DNA from: Microvirga puerhi
Lineage (GTDB): Bacteria > Pseudomonadota > Alphaproteobacteria > Rhizobiales > Beijerinckiaceae
Direction: 5' to 3'
Length of the DNA stretch: 64,000 bases
NCBI RefSeq assembly: GCF_020089865.1
Contig: NZ_JAIRBM010000006.1
Coordinates: 1-64,000 of the forward strand
The translations under genes were made by a program, and so were the position numbers. This document shows, one piece after another, positions 25,942 to 32,712 of the stretch (positions within the stretch are counted from its first letter, which is position 1; the number at the start of each line of letters is the position of its first letter). The notes under the pieces are model-generated. The model saw nothing but the letters and a program-made list of their open reading frames with translations, was not told the DNA's origin and did no database searches.

Positions 25942-26343
25942 CTAGGAAGGCTGCATGCAGCAGGAAGAAAGACCTGATCGAGCCCTCTCCTCATCCAGAT
26001 TCCCGTCACTAAGTTTCCCTTCAATACAGCGAAGGATCGCCATCTCCTCGAAAGGCTTCGCAATAAACGCCACCCTTTCGAGTCCTGCAGGGATGTCCCC
26101 AGGCAAAGAGGCCGATACGAAAGCAAAGGGCACCTTTCGCTCAAGCAACTCGACGGCGACATCAAAGCTTTTCCCATCGACAACATCGATATCAAGCAAA
26201 GCGTAATCGAATTCATCCGCCAGATGTGCTCTGGCAGCGCGGATCGAACTGTAAATCCCTATGATCTCATGAGCCCGATCTTGGAGGATCATCTCCAGAT
26301 CCATCGCGATAAAAGGATCATCTTCCAAAATTAGAATACGCAC
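25942..26343 (-). CDS. Second single-domain response regulator
   Basis: 133 residues of receiver only: acidic pocket LEDD, phospho-Asp in YALLDIDVVDG (about residue 53), SAS motif and KPF lysine. There is no output domain, so it likely acts through protein contact or as a phosphate sink. It is upstream of the other receiver gene on the same strand, with 82 bp between, and each has its own EcfG-type promoter. Confidence 0.85.
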   Translation of the reverse strand: MRILILEDDPFIAMDLEMILQDRAHEIIGIYSSIRAARAHLADEFDYALLDIDVVDGKSFDVAVELLERKVPFAFVSASLPGDIPAGLERVAFIAKPFEEMAILRCIEGKLSDGNLDEERARSGLSSCCMQPS

Positions 26344-26432
26344 GTCGCCACCTCATCGAACCAATCGATCCCGTGCCGGCCACCAAGAGTTAACCGCTAA
26401 GTAAAACCGCTTCAATATGCGAACACAGAAGG

Positions 26433-26458
26433 AACGGACGAGACGTCCTGCAGGTTCC
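26433..26458 (-). promoter_or_regulatory. EcfG-type promoter of second response regulator
   Basis: Minus-strand GGAAC (26458-26454), 17 bp, CGTT (26436-26433). It is an exact match and lies 90 bp before the gene at 26343. The remaining 26459-26736 shows no gene. Confidence 0.7.
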
Positions 26459-26736
26459 GTTGCGAAATAGTCGGCCCTCAACCCAGAAGAATTACGGTAA
26501 AAATAGCTCTTTGAGGGGATCGCCTGAAAGCTGAACCATTTTTTAAATACACTGACTTGAAACTGTCACATCTCGTCATTATCTTTTGCTCAACCCGGCA
26601 CGAAACGCGGTGCCGGATACGGTCACGATGCTGAAGCTGATGACGCCGGATGTACGCGCATCACTTCACCGTGGCCGTTGCTTTTTCTACGGTAGCGCCG
26701 AAATCCTCTGCCAGAGCTCAAGAGCCCATAGGAAGA

Positions 26737-26760
26737 GAAAAGCCGGCCCAAAGGCCGGCC
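26737..26760 (-). terminator. Intrinsic terminator of the four-gene envelope operon
   Basis: On the minus strand GCCGGCC (26759-26753) and GGCCGGC (26748-26742) form a 7-bp stem with loop TTTG, followed by TTTTC. Confidence 0.8.
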
Positions 26761-26781
26761 TTTGGTTTGCAATATCTGAGT

Positions 26782-27546
26782 TCAGTGCGGAGCTGAGTTC
26801 GAGCGATCGGACCGGTATTCACTCTCGTGACGACGGAACCGGTCATCATCTCCGCTGAATGCCTCCTCGACATATTCTCGACCCCGCTCCGTCGCGGACC
26901 TAGCATAGCGCAGACCTTGGTTGCGGACTTCGTCGGCCCACTCGCCAAAAGTTTCATTCTCCCGCCGTGTCCTGGGCAGAAGAGCACCGAGCAGGAGACC
27001 GGCTGCCAATCCTACGAGACCGACCACCATAGGGTTCTCAGATACGTAATTCTGAATGCTGTTCCGCGCCTGGCCGAACTGCCTGGCAGAGCGGTTGCGC
27101 ATCTGATCAAGTCGCCGCTGCTGGTCGCGGTAGTGATCGGAGGCCCAGTCCGATGCGCGCTCGTAAGTATCCTGCGCCCAGTCGGAGGCCGTTTCGTAGG
27201 CTTCGCCTGCCTTCTGCCGCGCCTGTTCGGCAGCGTCCCGGACTTTCTCTCCAGCCTGTTGAGCTGCCTGCTGTGCTTTATCAGTCATCCCTGCACTCTT
27301 ATCCGCCGCCTCACGGTTTTCTTTTCCACCGAGAGGTTGAGACGTATGAGAAGCAAGCGTCGAACTTTGCGAAGGACGGCTGCCGTTCTGAGTCCCGCCC
27401 TGGGCATGAGGCATCGGAGATTCACCTACATGTCCGAGGGATGTCCCAGCGGAAATCTTGGCTCCGGAGCCGCTGTCCGAACCGCTGCCCTTCTGCTGGC
27501 TCTGCTGCGACGGTGACTTGCCTGTTTCGTTCTTCGGGTCAGCCAT
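26782..27546 (-). CDS. Membrane-associated LEA/apolipoprotein-like stress protein
   Basis: 254 residues. The first 90 residues are polar and low in complexity (Q, S, G). Residues about 90-160 are amphipathic 11-mer-like helical repeats (AQQAAQQAGEKVRDAAEQARQKAGEAYETASDWAQDTYERASDWASD) resembling late-embryogenesis or DUF883-type proteins. One membrane helix (MVVGLVGLAAGLLLGALL) with an R-rich flank follows, then an acidic tail. Last gene of a four-gene operon. Membrane stabilisation under stress is inferred from composition and from the EcfG-type promoter of the operon. Confidence 0.7.
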   Translation of the reverse strand: MADPKNETGKSPSQQSQQKGSGSDSGSGAKISAGTSLGHVGESPMPHAQGGTQNGSRPSQSSTLASHTSQPLGGKENREAADKSAGMTDKAQQAAQQAGEKVRDAAEQARQKAGEAYETASDWAQDTYERASDWASDHYRDQQRRLDQMRNRSARQFGQARNSIQNYVSENPMVVGLVGLAAGLLLGALLPRTRRENETFGEWADEVRNQGLRYARSATERGREYVEEAFSGDDDRFRRHESEYRSDRSNSAPH

Positions 27547-27564
27547 AGAAATCTCCTGTTGAAC

Positions 27565-27963
27565 TCAAATCCGCATGGTGACGCCGCGACGGCGATCCAT
27601 GACATCTTGGGGGGACTGAAGAGTCGTTGCACCGGGCTCGTACAGACGTGGCTCTTCGGGATAGGTTACGATGTCCTCATCGGCCACGACGCGGACATGG
27701 GTACGGACTCGCGGTCTTCGTCCAAGGCGATAGAACAACAGTCCCATTCCGGCGGCGATCAGCATGACGGGAACCGGATTGCGCCGGACCGTCTTGAGCA
27801 CGTGATCGAACACCGGCGCATATCGTCCGTTACGGGCGCTCCCGAGCATGTCATCGACCACGCCCGAGACGGAAAGTCTGCCCTGAAGCTGATCGATCGT
27901 CAGATCGAGCTTGGCACGGCTTTGCTCAATCTCTCGTTCGAGTTCCTCGATGCTCTGCGTCAT
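27565..27963 (-). CDS. DUF3618 protein
   Basis: 132 residues. The N-terminus MTQSIEELEREIEQSRAKLDLTIDQLQGRLS is the DUF3618 signature coiled segment. One membrane helix (VPVMLIAAGMGLLFYRLG) follows. Its start overlaps the preceding stop (ATGA at 27960-27963). DUF3618 genes usually sit beside a phage-holin-family and a DUF883-type gene, as here. Function unknown. Confidence 0.8.
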   Translation of the reverse strand: MTQSIEELEREIEQSRAKLDLTIDQLQGRLSVSGVVDDMLGSARNGRYAPVFDHVLKTVRRNPVPVMLIAAGMGLLFYRLGRRPRVRTHVRVVADEDIVTYPEEPRLYEPGATTLQSPQDVMDRRRGVTMRI

Positions 27964-28355
27964 CCGGCGACCCTCTCCGACAAAACTTCCGCATCGCGCC
28001 TGATCGAGCGCACAGTCCGCTGCGGCGCAAGCGCGGACGGAGACATGGCGTGGCGGGCATAGAGCCCAAGCCCTATAGCAATGATGGCCAGGACTCCGCC
28101 GACGATAAGCGCCGCGAGCGCCTCCGAATGAACCACGGTCGCAAGCCATTTCACCAATGCGTCGGTGAACAGCAGGAGTGCGACGATGGCGAAGACCGCC
28201 GCAACGACAATCATCGCAAGGCCGATAAACAGCGTGCGAATGTTGCCCGATAACTCAGTGCGAAAGAGCGTGAATTCCTTCTGCGCCAAATCGCTACTGT
28301 CGCGGATGGCTTCGATGACGAGGCTCTGAATCGTCTGTGCCTCACGATCCGGCAT
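27960..28355 (-). CDS. Phage-holin-family (superfamily III-like) membrane protein
   Basis: 131 residues. Two adjacent membrane helices (LFIGLAMIVVAAVFAIVALLLFTDAL and ALAALIVGGVLAIIAIGLGLYA) follow an amphipathic start (TIQSLVIEAIRDSSDLAQKEFTLFRTEL). This is the common envelope protein family labelled phage holin; there is no phage context. The start overlaps the upstream gene by 14 bp. Confidence 0.8.
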   Translation of the reverse strand: MPDREAQTIQSLVIEAIRDSSDLAQKEFTLFRTELSGNIRTLFIGLAMIVVAAVFAIVALLLFTDALVKWLATVVHSEALAALIVGGVLAIIAIGLGLYARHAMSPSALAPQRTVRSIRRDAEVLSERVAG

Positions 28356-28908
28356 GATTTGTCTCCCGCCGCGCGGCCGGCTGGCCGTTGTGATCCTGCC
28401 CACCCTGACGCCGGGCGTTGCGTCCGCTGTTCTGCCGACGTGGCGTGACATAGGCATCCTCGCGCAGATCCTCGGCGGTGCTCTTGATGAATCGTGCCGC
28501 CAGGAAACCGATCGCCAGGGAAACCGCCGCGACCGTTGCTGGCCTCTGCCGCGCAATGTTCTCTACGTCGTTGAAGATATCGGCGAAGCTGCGGTCTCGG
28601 ATCGAGTCGGCAAGCTGTTCGAGTCCTTCAGCGGCGCTGTCGACCACGGCCTGGATATTAGGCCTTTCCTCGAAGGACCGGGTCGATTCCCGCAAAGACG
28701 TCGCAAAATCGGCTACCGATTGCGCGACATCAGCCTTGCGTCGTCCGGCATAGTCCGTTGCCTGTTCGCGCGCGGCATCGATGAAGTGCCAGCCCTGTTC
28801 GACCGCGGCATCTGCGATGTCGCTCACGTCGCCTCTCAGCGTATCCCAGCTCTCTTCGTCTCTCTCATGCTGACGGTTGGTGTCGCTGCCTTGCTGTCCC
28901 ACGCTCAT
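28342..28908 (-). CDS. First gene of envelope-stress operon, DUF883-like
   Basis: 188 residues. A polar N-terminus is followed by helical segments (DIADAAVEQGWHFIDAAREQATDYAGRRKADVAQSVADFATSLRES), one membrane helix (PATVAAVSLAIGFLAARFI) and a basic, glutamine-rich tail. It resembles DUF883/ElaB-like membrane-anchored proteins. The ATG at 28908 is preceded by GAGGATA. An EcfG-type promoter lies 28-52 bp upstream. Confidence 0.72.
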   Translation of the reverse strand: MSVGQQGSDTNRQHERDEESWDTLRGDVSDIADAAVEQGWHFIDAAREQATDYAGRRKADVAQSVADFATSLRESTRSFEERPNIQAVVDSAAEGLEQLADSIRDRSFADIFNDVENIARQRPATVAAVSLAIGFLAARFIKSTAEDLREDAYVTPRRQNSGRNARRQGGQDHNGQPAARRETNHAGS

Positions 28909-28935
28909 GGTATCCTCTTCCGATCGCGAGGAGGT

Positions 28936-28960
28936 AACCCGTTGAAACGCTACAGGTTCC
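28936..28960 (-). promoter_or_regulatory. EcfG-type promoter of the envelope-stress operon, one mismatch
   Basis: Minus-strand GGAAC (28960-28956), 16 bp, GGTT (28939-28936). The -10 differs from CGTT at its least conserved base. Confidence 0.62.
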
Positions 28961-29312
28961 GCAGCTATCGGCGCGGTGAGCAGCACACCGTTCAAGCGGA
29001 AAAACCCGCAACATTCGATCCGCGGCGGCGTTCATTCCCACGGATAAGGTTCTTGCTGAGATTGTCATGAATGATGCGGTAGCCGTGCGGATAACGGAAA
29101 GGGCAGTCACCGCGCATGGCACCAATGCCAGCCACAAATTGGAAGCCGTCAACAAAGCGCCCGCGGTGACAGGACGCTTCAGCATCGGTTCAATGGCGAA
29201 CCCTTGACACACCGACGGCCACGACATCGATATGTTCACAACGACAACACGGTCTAAGCATTTTCGAATGCACGCGCGATTTCATCGTACGCGAGGATAG
29301 GCATTGGCCGAT

Positions 29313-29344
29313 CCTGCCCTGCGCGACCGTTCGCGCAGGGCAGG
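29313..29344 (-). terminator. Perfect 14-bp hairpin downstream of DUF892 gene
   Basis: Arms CCTGCCCTGCGCGA (29313-29326) and TCGCGCAGGGCAGG (29331-29344) with a 4-nt loop. It lies 28 bp after the DUF892 stop. There is no T-run, so it may be a processing or stability hairpin instead. The remaining 28961-29312 shows no supported gene. Confidence 0.55.
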
Positions 29345-29371
29345 CGGGACCTTTCGGTCCTTCGCGAGCGG

Positions 29372-29866
29372 CTAGGCCGCTTTTGTATTGATGCGCGCTT
29401 CCGCCAGTTTGGTGAGAAGTTCGTCGGTCTTCTTCTCTTCGGCAAGGTTCTGTTCGAGGAGCTTTGCCGCGTCCCGCATGCCCAGTTCCATTGCCCAGGT
29501 CCGCAAGGTGCCGTAGCGGGTGATCTCGTAATGTTCGACCGCCTGTGCGGCGGCGAGGATACCGGCGTCGAGGACTTCGCTTTCGGCAAAGTCTTCCATG
29601 ACTTCCTTGCCTTCCTCGATGATGCCGTTGATGGCTTCGCACTGCACGCCGCGGGCGGGCTTGCCAAGCAGCTTGAAAACCTGCTCGAGCCGCTCGATCT
29701 GTCCTTCGGTCTCGTCGCGATGGGTCTCGAAGGCCTGCTTCAGTTCTTCCGATTCCGCGCTCTTGGCCATCTTAGGCAGAGCCTTGAGGATCTGCTTTTC
29801 CGCGTAATAGACATCCTTCAGCGTGTGAAGGAACAGGTCGTCCAACGTCTTTTCCTTGCTCGGCAT
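29372..29866 (-). CDS. Ferritin-like DUF892 (YciE/YciF) stress protein
   Basis: 164 residues of four-helix bundle. The diagnostic segments are DLFLHTLKDVYYAEKQILKALPKM, AFETHRDETEGQIERLEQVF, and AAAQAVEHYEITRYGTLRTWA, with the metal-ligand-type E and H residues. DUF892 proteins are general-stress-induced in many bacteria; the bound metal and substrate are unsettled. A paralogue is at 45234-45737. A perfect EcfG-type promoter lies upstream. Confidence 0.92.
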   Translation of the reverse strand: MPSKEKTLDDLFLHTLKDVYYAEKQILKALPKMAKSAESEELKQAFETHRDETEGQIERLEQVFKLLGKPARGVQCEAINGIIEEGKEVMEDFAESEVLDAGILAAAQAVEHYEITRYGTLRTWAMELGMRDAAKLLEQNLAEEKKTDELLTKLAEARINTKAA

Positions 29867-29898
29867 TACAGCAACTCCCTATCGTTGAGCGTGGACTC

Positions 29899-29923
29899 AA
29901 CGACGGCCAAGTTGCGTGGTTCC
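29899..29923 (-). promoter_or_regulatory. EcfG-type promoter of DUF892 gene
   Basis: Minus-strand GGAAC (29923-29919), 16 bp, CGTT (29902-29899): exact match, 33 bp upstream of the start. Confidence 0.82.
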
Positions 29924-29960
29924 GCCCGTCTCTTGAATCGGTTTGCAAGAGTCGATGGCG

Positions 29961-29986
29961 GGAACTCGACCAGGAAGCGTCGCGTT
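29961..29986 (+). promoter_or_regulatory. EcfG-type promoter of DUF2892 gene
   Basis: GGAAC (29961-29965), 17 bp, CGTT (29983-29986): exact match, 30 bp before the GTG start at 30016. Divergent from the promoter at 29899. Confidence 0.82.
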
Positions 29987-30015
29987 GCGGTTACGGTTTT
30001 CCAAAGGAGATAAAC

Positions 30016-30246
30016 GTGGCGAATGCGATGTCCGGTGAACAGAATCTCACGACCATGGAGCGAGCCGCCTACATCGTGGCGGGGCTCGGGCTGGCCGCGG
30101 CGGGCGTCAAACCCCGTCCCAATCCACTCCTGAACATCGCCGCCCTCTTGGGCGGTTCATACCTCGCTTGGCGAGGCTATGAGGGCAGCTGCCCGGTCAA
30201 AGCCGCGCTGTTCGGCCCGAACGAATCAACTCCACGCCTGCGTTGA
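30016..30246 (+). CDS. DUF2892 small membrane protein
   Basis: 76 residues with the DUF2892 pattern: TTMERAAYIVAGLGLAAAG, then NPLLNIAALLGGSYLAWRGYEGSCPVKAALF with its conserved cysteine. Similar domains are found at the C-terminus of YgaP-type rhodaneses. The GTG start follows AAAGGAGA. It has its own EcfG-type promoter and a terminator, so it is monocistronic. Confidence 0.85.
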   Translation: MANAMSGEQNLTTMERAAYIVAGLGLAAAGVKPRPNPLLNIAALLGGSYLAWRGYEGSCPVKAALFGPNESTPRLR

Positions 30247-30266
30247 GCCGTCCACCCATGCGGGAG

Positions 30267-30295
30267 CGGGCTGCAAGTCGCCTTGCAGCCCGTTT
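30267..30295. terminator. Intrinsic terminator of DUF2892 gene
   Basis: Perfect 11-bp stem CGGGCTGCAAG/CTTGCAGCCCG with a TCGC loop and a TTT tail. It lies between two convergent genes and could serve both. Confidence 0.75.
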
Positions 30296-30315
30296 CCATC
30301 AGAAGGTCGATCGTC

Positions 30316-30585
30316 TCAGTAAGTCGAGGTGGTGCGATTCCGCCCCGCGATCAGACCCCAGATGAACAGGACGATGACCGCACCGACGATCGCGCCGATG
30401 AATCCCGCACCCTCATCGGCACGATACCAGCCGAGCGCCTGGCCAAGATAGGTCGCCACGAAGGCGCCGACGATGCCCAGGATGGTTGTGAGGATGAAGC
30501 CTGACGGCTCATTCCGTCCGGGCATGATGAGCTTGGCGATAACGCCGGCGACAAAGCCGATGATGATTGTCCAGATGATACTCAT
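30316..30585 (-). CDS. GlsB/YeaQ/YmgE-family stress membrane protein
   Basis: 89 residues. Three membrane helices with the family motifs IIWTIIIGFVAGVIAKLIMPG, GFILTTILGIVGAFVATYLG and GFIGAIVGAVIVLFIWGLI. The family is stress-induced in many bacteria. I use the ATG at 30585; upstream codons belong to a tRNA-rich region and are not coding. An EcfG-like site lies upstream. Confidence 0.9.
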   Translation of the reverse strand: MSIIWTIIIGFVAGVIAKLIMPGRNEPSGFILTTILGIVGAFVATYLGQALGWYRADEGAGFIGAIVGAVIVLFIWGLIAGRNRTTSTY

Positions 30586-30616
30586 GAGATGTTCCCCGTG
30601 ACCGTAGCTCACAGGA

Positions 30617-30641
30617 AACGCACAGACGTGGCTAAGGTTGC
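30617..30641 (-). promoter_or_regulatory. Possible EcfG-type promoter of YeaQ-family gene
   Basis: Minus-strand GCAAC (30641-30637), 16 bp, CGTT (30620-30617). The -35 has one mismatch to GGAAC. It is placed 32 bp from the start codon. Confidence 0.4.
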
Positions 30642-30709
30642 GCCACCGAATCGACTGCGTCGAATGGTGCCCAAAATCGCCAGGAGATTTGCCTGATAAT
30701 TTGATCGAC

Positions 30710-30786
30710 TGGCGCGGGCGACGGGGCTCGAACCCGCGACCTCCGGCGTGACAGGCCGGCACTCTAACCGACTGAGCTACGCCCGC
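30710..30786 (-). tRNA. tRNA-Asp (GTC)
   Basis: 77-nt cloverleaf with acceptor GCGGGCG/CGCCCGC, anticodon GTC in CCTGTCACG, T-loop GTTCGAG and encoded CCA. Last member of a four-tRNA cluster on the minus strand. Confidence 0.95.
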
Positions 30787-30797
30787 GCATCGATTTT

Positions 30798-30872
30798 TGG
30801 AGCGGGCGAAGGGATTCGAACCCTCGACCCCAACCTTGGCAAGGTTGTGCTCTACCCCTGAGCTACACCCGC
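30798..30872 (-). tRNA. tRNA-Gly (GCC)
   Basis: 75-nt cloverleaf with acceptor GCGGGTG/CGCCCGC, anticodon GCC in CTTGCCAAG, T-loop GTTCGAATC and encoded CCA; 11 bp before tRNA-Asp. Confidence 0.95.
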
Positions 30873-30895
30873 ACGCTCCGTTTTGCCTGATCGGT

Positions 30896-30971
<76 letters not shown>

Positions 30972-31079
30972 AAGCCGAACAGACACCGTCATCGCCCCGG
31001 TACCCGAGCCTGACGACCGGGCTCCGAGGATAGTCCCTCCTCAAAGCAGCGCAATGCTGATCGAAGATTCTTCAAAGAA

Positions 31080-31156
31080 TGGCGCGCCCGAAAGGATTCG
31101 AACCTCTGACCCCCAGATTCGTAGTCTGGTGCTCTATCCAGCTGAGCTACGGGCGC
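31080..31156 (-). tRNA. tRNA-Arg (ACG)
   Basis: 77-nt cloverleaf with acceptor GCGCCCG/CGGGCGC, anticodon ACG in CTACGAAT (A34 edited to inosine), T-loop GTTCGAATC and CCA. First gene of the cluster; 108 bp separate it from tRNA-Ala. Confidence 0.94.
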
Positions 31157-31275
31157 TTACTCGGCAGCTGCTTGCGAGAAGCAGCGTTGTCCGGAGGACG
31201 GCTCAATTAAAGTGTTCGAACGGGGTTGGCAAGCCTCTTTCTGAGGAAGCTGCACTGGTCGGCTGAAAATTTTTT

Positions 31276-32703
31276 CTAAGACGTTTGACGATCCGGGATT
31301 TGCACACGGAAGCACGTTCCGGTGTTACTCTCCGCCAAGGAAATGGTGCCGCCGTGGAGATGGACGAGTTCTGCGGTGATAGCGAGGCCGAGTCCCGTCC
31401 CTCCCTTCTGAGCCGAGCCCTGAAATGGCGTGAACAATCCGGCCCGGAGCCGCTCTGGAATTCCCGGCCCGTTATCCCTGACATCGATGGCGACCAACCG
31501 CCCTTCCCGTCTCGCCGAGACGGTGATCTGTGGCTGCCCTTCGAAGGAACCAGCCTGGCTCAGCGCCTGCGTGGCGTTGCGGACGAGGTTAACCAATATC
31601 CGGGACAACTGATCCGGATCGGCATCGATCATCAGCCCATCCGGCATTTGCCGCTCGAAAGCGATTCCGCGCCCCGGCGCCAGATCGGTCAGATGAGACA
31701 AATCGTCGATCAGCGGCGCGAGGGGAATAAGCTGCCGCCGTGGCAGGCGCTCCGTCGCGCGCCCATAGGCCAATGTCCCCTCGCAGAATGCGATGGCACG
31801 GCCGAGCGTCGCGACGAGCCGTGGCGCGATTCGCTGCACGCGCTCGTCATTGACCCGGTCGAGGCGATCCGTGAGCAGTTGAGCCGTGGTCAGCATGTTG
31901 CGCAGCTCGTGATTGATTTTGCTGACGGCAAGTCCCAACTCGGCGAGGCGACGCTTCTGGCGCAACTCGTCCGCAAGGGTCGTCTCCATGCGCGCGAGCG
32001 CCTGTTCGGCAAGGCCGATCTCGTCTGCCCGGTCGGTCGGCTGGATGACGCGAGAGGCATCCTCCGGGTTCTGAGAAAATTCAGCGATGTTACCTGTCAG
32101 CCTACGGACAGGGCGGACGATGACCCATTGCAGGGCAAAATAGACGAAGCAGGCGGTCAGGCCGGAAATGAGCAGGGAAACCAGCAGGATATTGCGCGAG
32201 AACACCAGCATCGCGTTACGCAGCGGCTGGGTATCGAGCAGCATCTCGACGAAATCGACCCCCACGCCTGAACCGATGATACGCACCGGGTGATGCGGCG
32301 GGTCGATCATGAGCTCGAAAGCGTCGCGGATACTTTGCGTCCAGGTGACAGTGCGCAGATCGACCGTCTTGCCGACCTCGGACGGCATATCGCCGGTTGC
32401 CAGAAGGCTTCGGCGCCCCCCGCCCCTGATGGCGATGGCTTTTGCCCCGACGCCAGACAGGATGCGCATTTCCAGATCGCCCGATGGATTCTGGTCCGGC
32501 GCTGCATCGAGCACGAGGGCGGCAATCTGCGCGGCCGCCAATCGGTCATTCAGCCAAGTCAAACGGAAATTGGCGACGGAGGGCACATAGATCAGCACCT
32601 CCGCGATCATCACGAACAGCAGGGTGAGAAGAAGAAGACGCGCGGAGAGTCCTAAGCGCTTCAGGATCCCCCCTTTGAGGAAATTCGGCCGCTCAGCTCT
32701 CAT
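31276..32703 (-). CDS. Transmembrane sensor histidine kinase (HAMP)
   Basis: 475 residues. TM1 is about 20-40 (SARLLLLTLLFVMIAEVLIYV), a periplasmic sensor region about 41-170 has no recognised domain, TM2 is about 175-195. A HAMP linker (RPVRRLTGNIAEFSQ) follows, then HisKA with the phospho-His in SKINHELRNML (about 267), then the HATPase with N-box VNLVRNATQAL, G1 DNGPGIP and G2 GGTGLGLAI. The cognate regulator is not adjacent. Its start lies 9 bp after the flavoprotein stop, so it belongs to that operon. Confidence 0.9.
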   Translation of the reverse strand: MRAERPNFLKGGILKRLGLSARLLLLTLLFVMIAEVLIYVPSVANFRLTWLNDRLAAAQIAALVLDAAPDQNPSGDLEMRILSGVGAKAIAIRGGGRRSLLATGDMPSEVGKTVDLRTVTWTQSIRDAFELMIDPPHHPVRIIGSGVGVDFVEMLLDTQPLRNAMLVFSRNILLVSLLISGLTACFVYFALQWVIVRPVRRLTGNIAEFSQNPEDASRVIQPTDRADEIGLAEQALARMETTLADELRQKRRLAELGLAVSKINHELRNMLTTAQLLTDRLDRVNDERVQRIAPRLVATLGRAIAFCEGTLAYGRATERLPRRQLIPLAPLIDDLSHLTDLAPGRGIAFERQMPDGLMIDADPDQLSRILVNLVRNATQALSQAGSFEGQPQITVSARREGRLVAIDVRDNGPGIPERLRAGLFTPFQGSAQKGGTGLGLAITAELVHLHGGTISLAESNTGTCFRVQIPDRQTS

Positions 32704-32712
32704 CCAAACCCT

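Noticed and set aside
26431..26461. GGAAC-CGTT on the plus strand
   Set aside because: The spacer is 22 bp, too long, and no plus-strand gene follows; the minus-strand match is used.
27960..28355. Prophage holin
   Set aside because: The family name is misleading; no phage genes are near and the neighbours are stress envelope proteins.
28865..29239. Minus-strand frame of 124 codons upstream of the envelope operon
   Set aside because: Overlaps the operon promoter, has no family features and unusual composition.
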